From the NCBI RefSeq assembly GCF_030035675.1, contig NC_084487.1, positions 65,483,986 to 65,547,985 of the forward strand: DNA of 64,000 bases. The letters run 5' to 3'. Of this stretch, positions 1-11,754 are shown in pieces. Within the stretch, counting starts at the first letter, position 1, and each line of letters starts with the position of its first letter. This stretch comes from Rhineura floridana. Its lineage: Eukaryota; Chordata; Lepidosauria; Squamata; Rhineuridae. The translations under genes were made by a program, and so were the position numbers. The notes beneath the pieces were generated by a model. That model did not search any database and was not told the DNA's origin. It worked only from the letters and a program-made list of their open reading frames with translations.

Positions 1-118
1 CCTTCTTTGCTCATGATACGTATGCCATCAGTGACTCCAACGGCAGGCATTTTAACAAATAAAACCACATAATTGCTTTGAACTTCATAGGGTATAACAA
101 TCTGTACTGGCTTTGGTT
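1..118 (-). CDS. PTPRQ: FN3 exon, first half, cut by the window edge
   Basis: A pyrimidine-rich acceptor ending in CTCTAG precedes position 118. The open frame after it begins in phase 1 and reads PKPVQIVIPYEVQSNYVVLF..., a beta-strand pattern fitting strands A-C of an FN3 domain. Phase 1 matches the exon ending at 10,714. No donor is visible, so the exon continues past the window. The domain therefore starts here and its second half lies in unseen sequence. As I recall it, annotated human PTPRQ begins, after its signal peptide, within the second half of an FN3, so this exon could abut the counterpart of that human exon. Confidence 0.7.
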
Positions 119-279
119 CTAGAGTGACAAGAGAAGGGGGGCAAAATCAGACCAAACATATCATTTTATACACAGTTGTAAATCAAAGTAGTAAACATGG
201 GCCACATTTTTAATATAGGATGTACAACATACAAGAGTTATTAAAATCAAATCAATGTAGGTTAAAATTATTATCAGAG

Positions 280-3200
280 TCATGTTATCAGTGTTTTCCT
301 ACGTTGAATGGCTAAAGCACAGAATCTGGCTATTTTTTCAGTAATTCGGGTATATCGATCAGACAGTAAAAGTTCCACATGCCATATGTCACTTTTGTCA
401 GTATATGAGTTCAAGATGGGAGTGATTAACTGCTCTCTAAGGGCACAGTAAAACGTGCAATGTAACAGTACATGCACAACAGTTTCTACTTCATTGCTGC
501 CACATGGACATTTTCTTTCGTCGTAAGGAACTTTTCTAAATCTGCCTTCTAACAATGCCGATGGTAAGATATTAAATCTAGCTAATATAAATGCTCTGCG
601 CCATTTACGTAACGTCAGATTAGATAAGTACGCCATAGGAGTCCAGGGTTTAGGGTTGTACCTATGCTTCCTAACTACCATCAGATGTTGTTGATAGTCG
701 ATGTCTTTAATTTGTTGTAAGATGTTTATCTTAGCCTTATCATAGCCCATATCTAAAATTATTTGGGTAGAGAAGCCTAAGGTTAGTATTTTATCTGACA
801 TCATCTTCTTCCATGAAGACTGGAAAATGTCACTCATCGTATGAGGAACAATACCCACCGGATTAAATAATAATTTCAGCCAAAAGGTGATTCTTTGGCA
901 CCAAATACGAGATTCTAAGGAGGGCAGTCCAGTTTCTAATCTTAAAATAAAGTTTGGAATACAGGAAGAAACAGCCAGAATCGACCTAAGGAAGAAATTT
1001 TGAACCACCTCGAGTGGTCCAAAGTTCAAGCAGGTGTTAATTTGCATACCATAGGTCAGTTGAGGTATTACTTTAGCAACGAATATTTTAATGGCTGCAG
1101 GTATTATTTGTCCCCCTTTATTATAAAAGAAGGACAGTAAGGCTTTCGTTGTTCGTCTCACATTTAAAATAGCCATTTTCATATGTGGTTGCCAAGAATT
1201 GGATGAATGAAATGTTATCCCTAAGTACTTAAAGATAGGAACTTGCTCTATTAGATGGCCGTTCAGTCGCCAAATATGAACCGGTCTTCTTTTATTTTTT
1301 GAAAAAATCATAACTTTTGTTTTTTGTTGATTAATTATTAGATGTTCTTTAGAGCAAAAGCTTACAAGAGCGGATAGTAGACGTTTAGTCCGATAGGGGT
1401 TCTTGAAAATAGAACCAAATCGTAGGGGTTCTTGAAAATAGAACCAAATCGTCTGCATATAATAGTATGTGTCTTGGAATGTCCGCTAATCTTGGAGGGT
1501 GTGAAGGAACTACAGCTAATTCATCAACTATAGCATTTATATAAATATTAAACAAAAGTGGCGCCATGACACATCCTTGTTTTACACCTTTGTGGGTAGG
1601 TATGGGATTTGTTAAATGGCCTTTATTATTACATCTAACCCTAAGATAGGTGTTCTCATGAAGGCCTCTTATTAATTGCAGTAAACGAATGTCAATATTG
1701 GTGTTAGCTAATTTCTCCCATAATTTAACTCTAGAGATTGAGTCGAAAGCTGTCTGGAAATCTATAAAATTTGTGTAAAGTGAGGTCTTAGGTTTTTCAG
1801 TATATTTTTCGACCAAATGTTATAGAACCAGGGCGTGGTCCATAGTTGAAAGACACGCCCGAAAACCTGCTTGTTCTTGTGCCAAGATATGTTCAGTTTC
1901 GACCCAAGTTATTAATTTAGTATACAAATGGGCAGTATATAGTTTACTGATTATATTTAAGAGGCTTATCGGTCTAAAATTTGCTGGGTCAGATAATTGG
2001 CACTACTATGGCCATACCCCAATCTACTGGTATTCGCATAGTGTGATTTATATGAGAAAAAAGCATAGCAAGTATTGGGGCCCACCACAATGGATTAGCT
2101 TTAAAAATTTCTGCAGGGATGTTGTCAGGGCCAGGAGCCTTGTTTGATTTCAATTTAGAAATCAGTTCTAAGATTTCAGTTACTGTAACTGGTTCCCAGT
2201 CCGGTACATTTATAAAGTTGGCTTTATAGGAGGATTGATCGTCTGGGTTCTTCCTATATAGATTTGCAAAATAATGTTCCCATGTTTGAGAAGGGATGTA
2301 GCACTCTAAATTAATAGAAGTTTTTAACCTATTGTTCGCAATTATTTTCCAAAATAGGGATGGATTTTTTAATTTAGAGGCATAAGCAAGATGTTGCCAA
2401 GTTTCTTTCAATCCTAATTTCTTTTTTTTATTAATCAATTGTTTGTATTGAGTCCTGGATTCACAATATATTTGTAATAATTCTGGAGACCTATTTAATT
2501 TATAGGCTTTAAATGTAGCAATTAAATGTGTTTTTTTTCCCCCACACAGTCATGGTCAAACCATGATTTAGAAAACTGCGACCGGTTTTTCTTGTTGTTC
2601 TTTATATTAGGTGTCAATATCCCCTGAAGATTCTTAAGTATCTGTTGAAATTGATAATAAGGGTCTGTTGACTGATTTTTTGAAAGCATAAGTTCCTTTA
2701 GCGCCAGGCTATCTGAGGCATTTAATCTATCCGATACCTCTTTATCTAGTTTTAGTATCCATTTAATTCTGTTCGGGTAGATTTCGCAATCAGCAATTGA
2801 AAATGTTTGTAAATCCGTGTATAATTGGCCGTCGCCACACTTCATGACCATATTGGCAGGTGAATGGTCACTTTCCGGCCTATCTATAATTGTATAGCTC
2901 TCTATAGAATGGTATAATTCTTGGGCAACAATGCCTAGATCTATTGTGGATGCACCTCTGGAAGATAAATATGTAAATTCACCTTCAAGGTCACCTGGAG
3001 TGCGTCCATTAAGGAGAGTTAAATTTAATTTAATTATCAATTGCATTAAGCAAAGGCCAACAAAGTTAGATCCACTGTCTTTTGATTGTCTCGTAGGCAT
3101 AAAGGTTGGACTGTCTAGGGAAAGGACTGTCATTTGATATTTATGGAACAGGGCTTCGTCCAATGAGCTTAGTCTGGCGTTGAAGTCACCTGCCATAATC

Positions 3201-3616
3201 AATAAAGCATCTGGGTAGTTTAATGTTAATTTGGTTATATAATTCTCAAGCTTGATGACTTTATCTATGCCCGATTTTTTATCTTTGCTTGGCGGAAGAT
3301 ATGCATTAAGTAATAATACAGGTTGCCAAGGAAGTTTTATCATTACTGCATTGGCTAGTCCTGATAAGGGTTCACAGGTGGTAATAGGCACGTTAATTAT
3401 TGTTGAGATAAATATACATAAACCCCATTTTGGACGGCCCCCCCTATGACTAGGAGTGGCTTCTATTTGATACGGTGAATATCCATCAAGTCTCATTATA
3501 CTTGTTGTCCAGGTTTCCTGTAGAAGTAACATATCAAATTGTTCCAAGAAATTCGTAAATGATAGATCTGTAACTTTACTAGACCACCCAGTGATGTTCC
3601 ACGATAGAATTTTCAA
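280..3616 (-). pseudogene. LINE ORF2 remnant: AP endonuclease plus reverse transcriptase
   Basis: The protein starts MKILSWNITG (endonuclease motif I, with Trp-Asn) at 3,616 and shows LLLQETW, MAGDFNARL, STIDLGIV and ESDHSP, the catalytic blocks of APE endonucleases. Then come KSNKAPGPDNIPAEIF, GVKQGCVMAPLLFNIYIN and LLYADDLVLFS, the RT blocks with the Y-A-D-D active site. The frame is broken at about 2,440-2,520, at about 1,820-1,990, and at about 1,394-1,451, where a 29-bp unit is duplicated in tandem. The C-terminal zinc-knuckle-like region (C-P-C-G...H-V-L-L-H-C) is intact. About three to five breaks make it inactive but moderately young. Confidence 0.85.
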
Positions 3617-3835
3617 AGTGGGGGGGTCCTAGATTACTGATGCGTCAATTGGTGGTTGGATTGTCCAGATGTCCTCCCACTTCGTTGGCTCCTATTGAGG
3701 TTTGTAGGGAAACTTTTTCAATTATATTATCTTGAGTAATTCTTTTTTTTTCAATTAATTTTTATTCTAATTTTCAAAACCAAAATAATACACAAAGAAA
3801 ACAACACAAATCAATAACTAATACAATACAAAAAG

Positions 3836-3860
3836 AAATATATATATATATATATATAAA
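3836..3860. repeat. (TA)n microsatellite
   Basis: An alternating TA run lies inside the 3' region of the half-L1 insertion. Confidence 0.9.
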
Positions 3861-4072
3861 TATTGACTTCCGATTTGTCATAGTTCAGCTATAAATCTAT
3901 AATATATAACAAACCTGTCTCTTAATAGATTATAAAATCACCTTCCTCCAGCAGTTATCTTAGTTGGTTTCAAATCTCATTATCATATCATTTTAATCTT
4001 CCACAAAAAGTCAAAGAGAAGTTTCCAATCCTTGAGATATATGTCAATCAATTTTTTTTCTAAATAAACATG

Positions 4073-4807
4073 TCAATTAATCCAACTCATCAAATCTACT
4101 AAGTCCAGTAATTTCATATCACTCTTATTGGGTCCATCTTCCATCTTTACGCACCCAAAAATCTTGCTGTCATAGTCATATAATAAAAGTCTGATAGGAA
4201 TTTCCTCCATCACAGATATTTTCTTGCCATCAAATCCAAACGTATCACTGAAGTATTGTTGCAAAGCCACATCTCTGTTCCTCTTTTCCACATGATACAC
4301 TAGTACATCTTTTGAAGGTTTTTCCATTGACACAAAACAGGGATTAATTCTGTTAACTTTCTCCATTTCAAGTTCCATCAAATCCTTCCAGTCCAGGAAT
4401 TTTTTTGAACCGATAATATCTTTATCTCCAATCTCTTCAATTCCTTCAGGGACAGCGCTGAATTCCAAACTATAATATTTGTCTCCAGGATCCGTCACAG
4501 CCAGGAAATCCAAATCTTTTTTCATGTCCATATTTAAGCCAATCTCCATAGCTTGAACCTTGCCTTTAATTTCTCTTTCATCCTTTTTTTGTTTTCCAGA
4601 TCTATCTTTATTCTCCTTTCTCATAGAATCCTGAGTTTCTTTCAGCTCCTGTCTCATTTCGTCAAATTCAATTCTCCACGCTTGTCTATTATTTCTCAGT
4701 TCTTGTTTTATTGAGTTAATCCCATTCATTATTTTCTGAAACATGTCTAGAAATAAAGTCCCTTCTTGTACATCCATGATCTTCTTAATTGTCATTCTTA
4801 AAGCCAA
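4073..4807 (-). CDS. L1-type ORF1 protein (RNA-binding chaperone)
   Basis: This uninterrupted 244-residue frame has an N-terminal coiled coil (about residues 25-85, rich in Glu, Lys and Gln heptads such as IKQELRNNRQAWRIEFDEMR). After it come YYSLEFSAVPEGIEE (the RRM-like L-E-F-x-x-V-P-E block), VNRINPCFV, DVLVYHVEKRNRDVALQQYF and KKISVMEEIPIRLL, matching the usual order in squamate L1 ORF1 (R-x-N, K-D-V-x-V-Y-F, I-x-V-x-x-E-I-P). L1 ORF1p trimerises through the coiled coil and binds L1 RNA. The last 30 residues are atypical. An intact frame in an element without ORF2 is notable. Confidence 0.7.
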   Translation of the reverse strand: MALRMTIKKIMDVQEGTLFLDMFQKIMNGINSIKQELRNNRQAWRIEFDEMRQELKETQDSMRKENKDRSGKQKKDEREIKGKVQAMEIGLNMDMKKDLDFLAVTDPGDKYYSLEFSAVPEGIEEIGDKDIIGSKKFLDWKDLMELEMEKVNRINPCFVSMEKPSKDVLVYHVEKRNRDVALQQYFSDTFGFDGKKISVMEEIPIRLLLYDYDSKIFGCVKMEDGPNKSDMKLLDLVDLMSWIN

Positions 4808-5619
4808 AGGAACAAAACTCCTTCAATTTTCAATGTCCCAAGCAAAGAGCAGTTTATTTCTTTATCCAGTTACAAAGGAGTTAATCTTTCCAACCAACTA
4901 ACGTCACACGCTGGACAGCCCTTATCTCTTATATGCCCAGAAATGCAAAAACAACTTTAGTTCACAGCGTCCAAATAACTAGTAGCAGAGAGAATGAGCA
5001 GATTCGTCAAAAAAAAAAAAAGTAGATCAGGAAAAATAGTCCCAGCCATATATTATACAAAAGTCTTATAAATCAAAAAGATTTCTTATCTCTTCCAATC
5101 AGAAATCCCTCACCCATTGTAATCTTTAAAATGCTATTTTCCATGTCAGCTTTTTGCAATAAAAAAAAAGATAAGCTATTTATATTTTCTTCCCCCTTAG
5201 TTCCGTGAATAAAAAAGGAAAGTCTTACCTCACCTAGGTTATCTTAATTGCTGTTACTGTGACAAATCTCTTTAGCTGTATAGATAAGAAAATGATAAAT
5301 GTAGACAGGAGGATATTTGCCTGTTAATCCGTTAAAAAAAAAAACGGGTCACTTATCCAGCTGAGCTAGCATAAAAATCCTCGCTCTGTCTGAGCTGCTG
5401 GAAGACAGACAATTCTGACGAATTCCAGACTCCAACAATCAAAGCAAAGCTGTGTAGGAAATCTCACGTTTCTTCCTTATCCGGAAGAAATTATCCCCAG
5501 TCAGAAAAGACCCTTCTGACTGAATTTAAAACTGAATAAGTTTCATCCAAGACGGAGCTCGTCTCAGAGGCTGCACAGGCGTAGGGATCCTCCTGGGAAG
5601 TCCTATCTTGAGTAATTCT

Positions 5620-7112
5620 AAATGAATCAAATGTCTCTTGAGTTATTCTCTTTTTTACTGTGTAGGTATTAGGATTCAAGCTTTCTTCAGCAGAATCAAT
5701 TGCCTTTAATGTTGTTTGTAGTTTTTCCAGTTTAGTACAAATTTCTATCTTTACCTCAGAAGGCAGAGAAACAAAAGTATCCAGCAATATTAATTCTTCA
5801 GGTAAAAATTGGTGAGCCTCTTCATTTAGTTTCTCTTTAGTATCCGGCATACATAGAGACTGATTAAGGGAGATTGTTGTTAATCTCTGTGGAGGGGCTA
5901 AATTTTCAAATACTCTAACAGTAAATATGTTTAATACTGTCAAGAGTCCTCTCTTTTGGTAAAATAGACTTGTTTTGTCTTTCGATGTGAAAGTTACTAT
6001 GGCTCTTGCCTTTACATAGTCATAAAAGAGGTAGTTGATGTTTGCAATGTCTTTTATCTGAATAAGCCCAGGAGATACTTCATTAACAGTCTTTATTAGA
6101 TGTTTCTTTCTATCTCTTAGCAATAAATAACCCTTCGGTTTTGGGAAGTTTATCAATGCCAACTGATTTTCTTTTAGGGTCAGCTTCCACCTTTTATCGT
6201 TTTGATTAAGAAAGGACAATCTAGAATTGTCCAAGTTCATTATTGGCTGCTCGTGAACATCATTTAATTGTAGATTAGATTTGAGGTTTTCTTGCTCATT
6301 CATGTTTGATGGACATTGCATATCCTCATTAGAACTTGGTTGTAATATTTCTTCATCAGAGGGCATTGTGATCGTCGTTCTAGTTGTCTTGATTCTTTCC
6401 TTTCCTTTCTCTTTCTCTTCCTTTTCTGCTTCTTCTTTTTTCCTATTGGCTCTTTAGTTGTTTCCAATAGCTTGAAAAGTCTTTGGAAATTCATGTGGCA
6501 TTTACAATGGCTCCTAGCAGGTTTGAGGTTTTTGGTCTTTTTAACAGCAAGAATTGGAGGTTTGGTGCACTTCCCTTTTTTCTCCGCTAGATGGTAGTCT
6601 TTCTTTTGGACTGGTTGAGAGACCAGAGTGTTTGCCATTAGAGCCTTTGTCTCAGCATTAGTTTGTGGTTCCCGTTTCACAATAAATTCTGTTAAAGTTG
6701 TTAAAAGCGAGTTTGCCTCAGCCACAAATTTAGTGATTTGTGTGAGTGATTGGGAAACCATTAAACACCAGTCATCATTTAATGATGTTGATCGTAGATT
6801 GGGTGATTCAGGTTCTTTCTTCTTTTCCTTGAACGTTGCGATAGCCTGAAGGGAGGGATTGAATTCCTCATAGCAACTTGAGGATTCCAGTGGTGGCATT
6901 GAGTCCTCCTCATCAGCTGTTAATATGGCGGTGTGATTCAAAGGCCACGAGATATCATGCAAAGCCCCAAAACCCTCCACTTCCTCAATTTCTTGTGCAA
7001 GATTTGGGAAGTTGTTTTTATCCTCTTTATTCCGGAGCCATATTGGCAGTTTGTCAACTTCCCAGTCTGTAATTAGGTTTTCGTAAATCAGAGGTTCTTT
7101 CGGTTCTGCCAC
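5620..7112 (-). pseudogene. LINE ORF1 remnant (acidic/basic gag-like protein)
   Basis: Two overlapping minus-strand frames (7,112-6,300 and 6,366 onward) make up ORF1, with one frame change near 6,340-6,370 in a lysine/arginine-rich stretch coded by a simple AG-rich run. The N-terminal part is acidic; the middle is strongly basic (KKKKQKRKRKRKERK); then follows a region with LLRDRKKHLIKTV. I recognise no CCHC zinc knuckle. The frame passes directly into the L1 insertion at 5,603, and its last codons resume after it at about 3,728. Confidence 0.6.
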
Positions 7113-7619
7113 ATCGTGTGACTTGGCTGCAAACTCATTCGTCTGATAATATGAGGTAATTTTTGTTTGCTTTTCTCTTGTTCTTAATAAAGTAATAAAC
7201 TGTAGGAACTGACTGTAGACAATATTGTTTACAAAGAATAGAACTTATATTCTCTTGAGCTTCTGTGTGATCAACACAGATCCCGTTCACTTCTATGGAA
7301 CTCACAGGAAGGTGTAATGCTTTGAAAATCCAAGCTGTTCAGAAGATTAATAAGCATCTGATTAACTGGCCTAGCACCTGGAAGACTGAAGTTAATGTTC
7401 CAATTGACCTTTCTCATCTTAGCCATGTCATCAAAATTGTCACATCATGTATTTGGGGATGGTTCACATATGCATCACTCCAGAAGTATTTCAGCAACCA
7501 TAGAATATGTACATCAACTCATATCTAATATTTGGTAGAATGGGACTGCACTGTATCAGGCTGATCCTGCTCAAATTATTTGTAGGTACTTTGGTGCATA
7601 ATGCTTAGTACACAGACAA

Positions 7620-8160
7620 CTATAATGCCAAACTTTAAAAGCAGTCTGGAAATATCAAACTGGTTCAAAATTCAGCCATTAGGATGCTGCTAGGAACAAG
7701 ATGGCTAGTGTGTCTTACAACGATCCACAACCAATTGCATTGGTTACCCTGTCAGTTTACCCTGTGAATATGGTTGTCCACTTGTGTCCATATGTTCCTA
7801 GCCTGCCCTTAAAATAAATGTTGGGTTCTTTTTTCTAGCCCACCATTGATAAAAATGAGAATGGCAGGTACCAGGGATAGGGCCTTTTCACTGGTGACCC
7901 CACAGCAACTGAATTCTCTCACTGAAAGTGCTGTCTGGCTCATCTCTTTTCCCTTTTCAGTGGGCTTTGAAAACCCTGTTATTCTGCAAGATTTCCAACA
8001 GATGAGTTTATTGGCTCTGGTAAGTATTTTATTCTGATTTGCTTAGTGGTTTTATTTTGTTTTGATTGTAGTTTATTATTGTCTTTATATTCCAAAGCAT
8101 TATTTTATTTTATTTTGAAATGTGGGTATTAGCTACTAAAATAAATAACATTTAAACAAA
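7620..8160 (+). mobile_element. Old L2 3' fragment
   Basis: Decayed plus-strand sequence retains the end of an L2 RT: an echo of the K-L-Q-x-V-Q-N-A-A-x-R-x-L block near 7,650, LHWLP-like coding near 7,735, and GTRDRAFSLVTPQQLNSL near 7,865-7,910, related to the RAFSVVAPxLWNSLP block of the L2 copies elsewhere in the window. A T-rich 3' region follows. No long frame is left. Confidence 0.65.
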
Positions 8161-8459
8161 CAAGCCAGTTTAATGAAAAATGTAATGTCTCTTTAACATA
8201 TTTAGTCTGCCTATTATAATTTTAGAATACTATATTTTCTGCACAATCTTACATGTATTTGAAGGGAATTATCAGCATTCTTTCTAAATTACTTTTTAAA
8301 AAATTATTGTATACATTCTCTTGCTGCCACATTCTCTTGCGGCCTCAGTAACTGGAGAAACTCTTAGGCCATGTGTCATTATTTTCAGAGAAACAAACTG
8401 TTCTTGTTCTCAGTCAACCCAGTTGAAGCCACAACACACCTTCAATGGCTGACAATGAA

Positions 8460-10150
8460 AGAGACATTTGGTCTTACCGTGAAATCGGTCTTCTCTGTGC
8501 ATGTCAAAGATGATATCAGATGGGTAACTAGCTCCACCTAGTGGTTGAAGGCAAAAGAGTACTGCTGACGTTTTACTGTAGCTCCGGTCCTGGTCTGCGC
8601 CTGCTCCGTGCTCAGTTTACGATGACAAGCCCACCAAATCAGGCCAATAGATGCCACAAACAAGACAAGACAACAGTACTCATACACTCTCTGCTCCAGG
8701 ACTAACCGTGCTTATAAACGCAGCCCAGCCCTCATAGGGAGTGGCCCTGATATCATCTTTGACATGCAGAGAAGACCGATTTCACGGTAAGACCAAATGT
8801 CTCTTCTCCTGTGCATGGAAAGATGATATCAGATGGGACATACCAAAGCTGACCCATGTAGGGTGGGAATACTGCTGGGCTGTGGCTACTATTGATCTGT
8901 GAGGACGTGCTGTAGCACCCTCCTCCCAAAGGCTGCCTCCAATAAAGCATAGGAGTCTATTTTATAATGTTTAATGAACGTATTGGGAGTGGACCATGTG
9001 GCTGCTCTACAAATCTCTGCAAGAGGGGCATTACGGGAAAAGGCTGCTGATGTGGCCGCTGCTCTGGTAGAGTGAGCTACTATTCCGGTAGGATGAGATA
9101 ATCTTAGAGAGGCATAAGCTAATGATATGCATGCCTTAATCCACCTGGCTAGTGTGGACGTGGACACCTTATTCCCTAGGGAGGTAGGGTGGAAAGAGAC
9201 AAACAAATTATCTGTTTTCCGAATTGGCTTTGTCTTGGAAATATAAACTTTAAGTGCTCTTCGCACATCAAGAGAGTGCCAGGCTTTCTCTAAAGGGTGG
9301 ACAGGATTTGGACAAAAGGACGGCAATACCAGCTCTTGCTGGCAATGGTAGACAACACTTTGGGACGAAAGGAAGGAACAGTACGTAGGACTACTCTATC
9401 CTTATGAAATATACAAAAAATTTTATGGACGGATAGGGCATTCAACTCAGACACTCTACGGGTATAAATAAAATAAAATAAATAAATAAATAAGACCTTA
9501 AAGGAGAGAAGACAGAGGGAAACCTGACTCAGAGGTTCAAATGGAGGTCTTTGAAGGGCTGACAAAACTTTATGTAAATCCCAAGTTGGGTAGCGGTGCA
9601 CCGTAGGTGGTGCTGTTATCGTCGCACCCCTGAGGAAACGTTTGATGAAAGGGTGAGATCCGATCGGATTATCCAGAGATGTGGAGAGGATTGCTGACAA
9701 GGCCGAAACTTGGCGCTTCAGGGTATTTGGTATGAGACCCAAAGATAAGCCGTCTTGTAGAAAAGACAAGATCTGGTTGACCCCCGCCTTCCGAGGAAGA
9801 ATTCCTTTCTGCCGTGACCACGATGAGAAGGCCTTCCATGTGCTCTCATAAATTCTGAGCGTGGAAGGGCGTCTAGAAGCCATCATAGTTTCCAACACTT
9901 GGGGAAAGATGCCTTTTTTCAAGAGTCTCCTCCATTCAAGTTCCATACATGAAGCGCTACAAGCCTGAATCACGGAGTCAGAGAGAATCCAACCACTTTC
10001 TGTGAGGCAAAAGAGAAAACTGAGCACGGAGCAGGCGCAGACCAGGAACGGAGCTACAGTAAAACGTCAGCAGTACTCTTTTGCCTTCAACCACTAGGTG
10101 AAGCTAGTTACCCATCTGATATCATCTTTCCATGCACAGGAGAAGTAATT
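8460..10150 (-). mobile_element. Short DIRS-type fossil with tyrosine recombinase region
   Basis: Terminal segments at about 8,466-8,620 and 10,010-10,146 are inverted copies of each other, and a third related piece lies at about 8,767-8,840. This arrangement is typical of DIRS elements, which carry inverted terminal repeats and an internal complementary region. The inside is a minus-strand tyrosine-recombinase region. The gag and RT parts are absent, so this is an internally deleted derivative. The copy is broken, with a few breaks, and looks moderately young because its ends match well. Confidence 0.75.
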
Positions 10151-10713
10151 TCTGTGCACCTCTTATTTCCAAAAGGCAACAGTTCCAAATTATTGTTGTG
10201 ATACAGTGCTTTGAATTAAATTCTACTTCTATTATCTACTACACATTATGACATCCTACATGTGCAATGGACTTTCACTCACGCAAATGGGACTTTCCCT
10301 TTTTGTCTTCCATCTGCAACCCCCACGCACCAGCAAAATCTATCTGCTCTGGAAGGTTGGGGTACCCTCCAGTGCAGATGGGGGGTTCAGGGACTGTAGG
10401 GGAAGCAGAGGAAGGGGAAGCCCTGTTATGTTCACTAATGTGATGTTGGATCTCTCCATATGACCTTCACCGGTTTTAATCTTGATCCAACTGAATTATA
10501 AAGTACAATTCCTGATGGCAACTGCTACTAATAAATATATCCTGTACCCATTGTGATTGGGCCTCATTTAACTCAGTGGAACTTACTTTTTTGAGCAGTC
10601 ATGTGAAGGATTGCGCTACTGACATGGGACTATTTGAAGAGTTCCATTTTTAAAACCGAATAATATTTCTTTTAAAAATAACAGTTAAGAAAACAGTCTT
10701 AAAAAAGTCTTAC

Positions 10714-10983
10714 TAAGAGTGCATTGAATGGTATTTAGATCACTCCTGTTTCCATTGATCACTGTGGCCACTCCTATTTCATAAGTCATTCCAGGAATCA
10801 GGGATTCAATTTTAAATCTCTCTGTGTTGTTTACTAAAAACACCATGCTTTTATCCTTGACTCCAGATGGTTGTGCTTGAATATAAGTGTGCTGGCCCTC
10901 TTGTGGCAGTTTCCAGTAGATAATTACATGGTCCTCTCCTACATCTTCTGGATGGATGAATACATTGGTAGGTGGACTGACAC
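10714..10983 (-). CDS. PTPRQ: FN3 domain exon (single exon, phase 1-1)
   Basis: This 270-bp exon begins after the acceptor TTTCTTTAG and ends at the donor GTAAGA, phase 1 on both sides, as is usual for a whole FN3 domain. Its product contains SPPTNVFIHPEDVGEDHVII followed by YWKLP (the strand-B tryptophan region), then IESLIPGMTYEIGVATVING, which is the classic FN3 L-P-G-x-x-Y strand E/F signature. The FN3 assignment is firm; the gene name is not. A neighbouring N-glycosylation sequon (NNT) suggests an extracellular position. Confidence 0.88.
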
Positions 10984-11274
10984 CTAAAGAAAGAAAATTA
11001 CATCTACAGTGTACGTCAGATAGACAAAATTGTTTATTTCTTGGCTCTACTGTTAAACCTTGATTCTCAGTTGAGAAAGACACATGCAGTCACTGATGGA
11101 AAGGACATGCATTGGTTCAGTCATACAATAGTTTCACAAAAAGAATTACTTTAAAATATTTACATTTTTTCTTGGTTACTAAAATTGGAGAAGGGTTGCA
11201 TAAATTGTAATGTATTTTCTGTAATAACTTGGATGTGCTTCTAGCACTTTAAATTTTAGTCAGGGACAAAATGG

Positions 11275-11350
11275 GTGTTTATTTATTTATATACCGCCCC
11301 ATAGCCGAAGCTCTCTGGGCGGTTTACAGTATAAATATCAAAGTATAAAG
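11275..11350 (-). mobile_element. L2 3'-end fragment
   Basis: The stretch ATTTATATACCGCCCCATAG followed by a C-T-C-T-G-G-G-C-G-G-T-T-T-A-C-A motif is the reverse of the squamate L2 3' terminus. It is a short, heavily 5'-truncated copy in an intron. Confidence 0.7.
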
Positions 11351-11754
11351 GGTTGGATCCAGAGTTTGCTACCACTGGTAGATGGTAGCATTCCAAGCAG
11401 TATTCCACCCCAAACCCTCAACAGCAGAAGAGGGAGAGGGAGACATTCTTACTAATTTCCTGTTCCTCTACAGCTTCATCTCCTACACAGCGCCAGAAAA
11501 GATGTTTGGCAACAGAAGGGGTTTCACGGTGACGGTGGACTCATTTCACCAGCAGGATTCCTCCACTGGATCAGACCCCTTTCATGGATGGAAGAATTTC
11601 TTCCATTTATGGGAAACAAAGTCCAGATCTAACACATTGTTCTCTGACCTTATACTTGGGGACATAATTGTGACATTAAGCCTGCAATACAAATCTGGAT
11701 GCTTAGAAAAATATCTTAAATAAAGATTGTCTTACCCCTTATGTACCCAGTCAA

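Larger units (their letters stand above)
3728..5619 (-). mobile_element. ORF1-only L1 (half-L1-like) with 16-bp target site duplications
   Basis: The same 16 bases, TATCTTGAGTAATTCT, occur at 3,728-3,743 and 5,604-5,619. Between them lies a minus-strand L1-like unit of about 1,860 bp: roughly 0.8 kb of 5' region, an ORF1 (4,073-4,807), about 0.33 kb of 3' region with a TA microsatellite, and a poly(A) end next to the 3,743 duplication. There is no ORF2. It sits inside the other LINE's ORF1, so it is younger than that element. The composition matches the half-L1 (HAL1) form known from mammals. Confidence 0.78.
245..7150 (-). mobile_element. Two-ORF APE-type LINE, I/Vingi-like, split by an L1 insertion
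   Basis: On the minus strand an ORF1 remnant (7,112 down to about 3,640, interrupted by the insertion at 3,744-5,603) is followed by an ORF2 with an AP endonuclease (3,616-2,522) and reverse transcriptase (2,438-280). The C-terminal tail has a C-P-C-G...H-x-x-x-x-C zinc-knuckle-like motif. Without the L1 insertion the element is about 5 kb and keeps both ORFs, so it is close to full length. It lies in the intron between the exons at 1-118 and 10,714-10,983. The two-ORF layout and A-G-D-F-N-A-R endonuclease motif fit the I superfamily, and Vingi is my best guess. The clade is not proven. Confidence 0.8.

Noticed and set aside
2931-3449. Small plus-strand frames at 2,931-3,137 and 3,252-3,449
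   Set aside because: They are antisense shadows of the LINE endonuclease on the minus strand.
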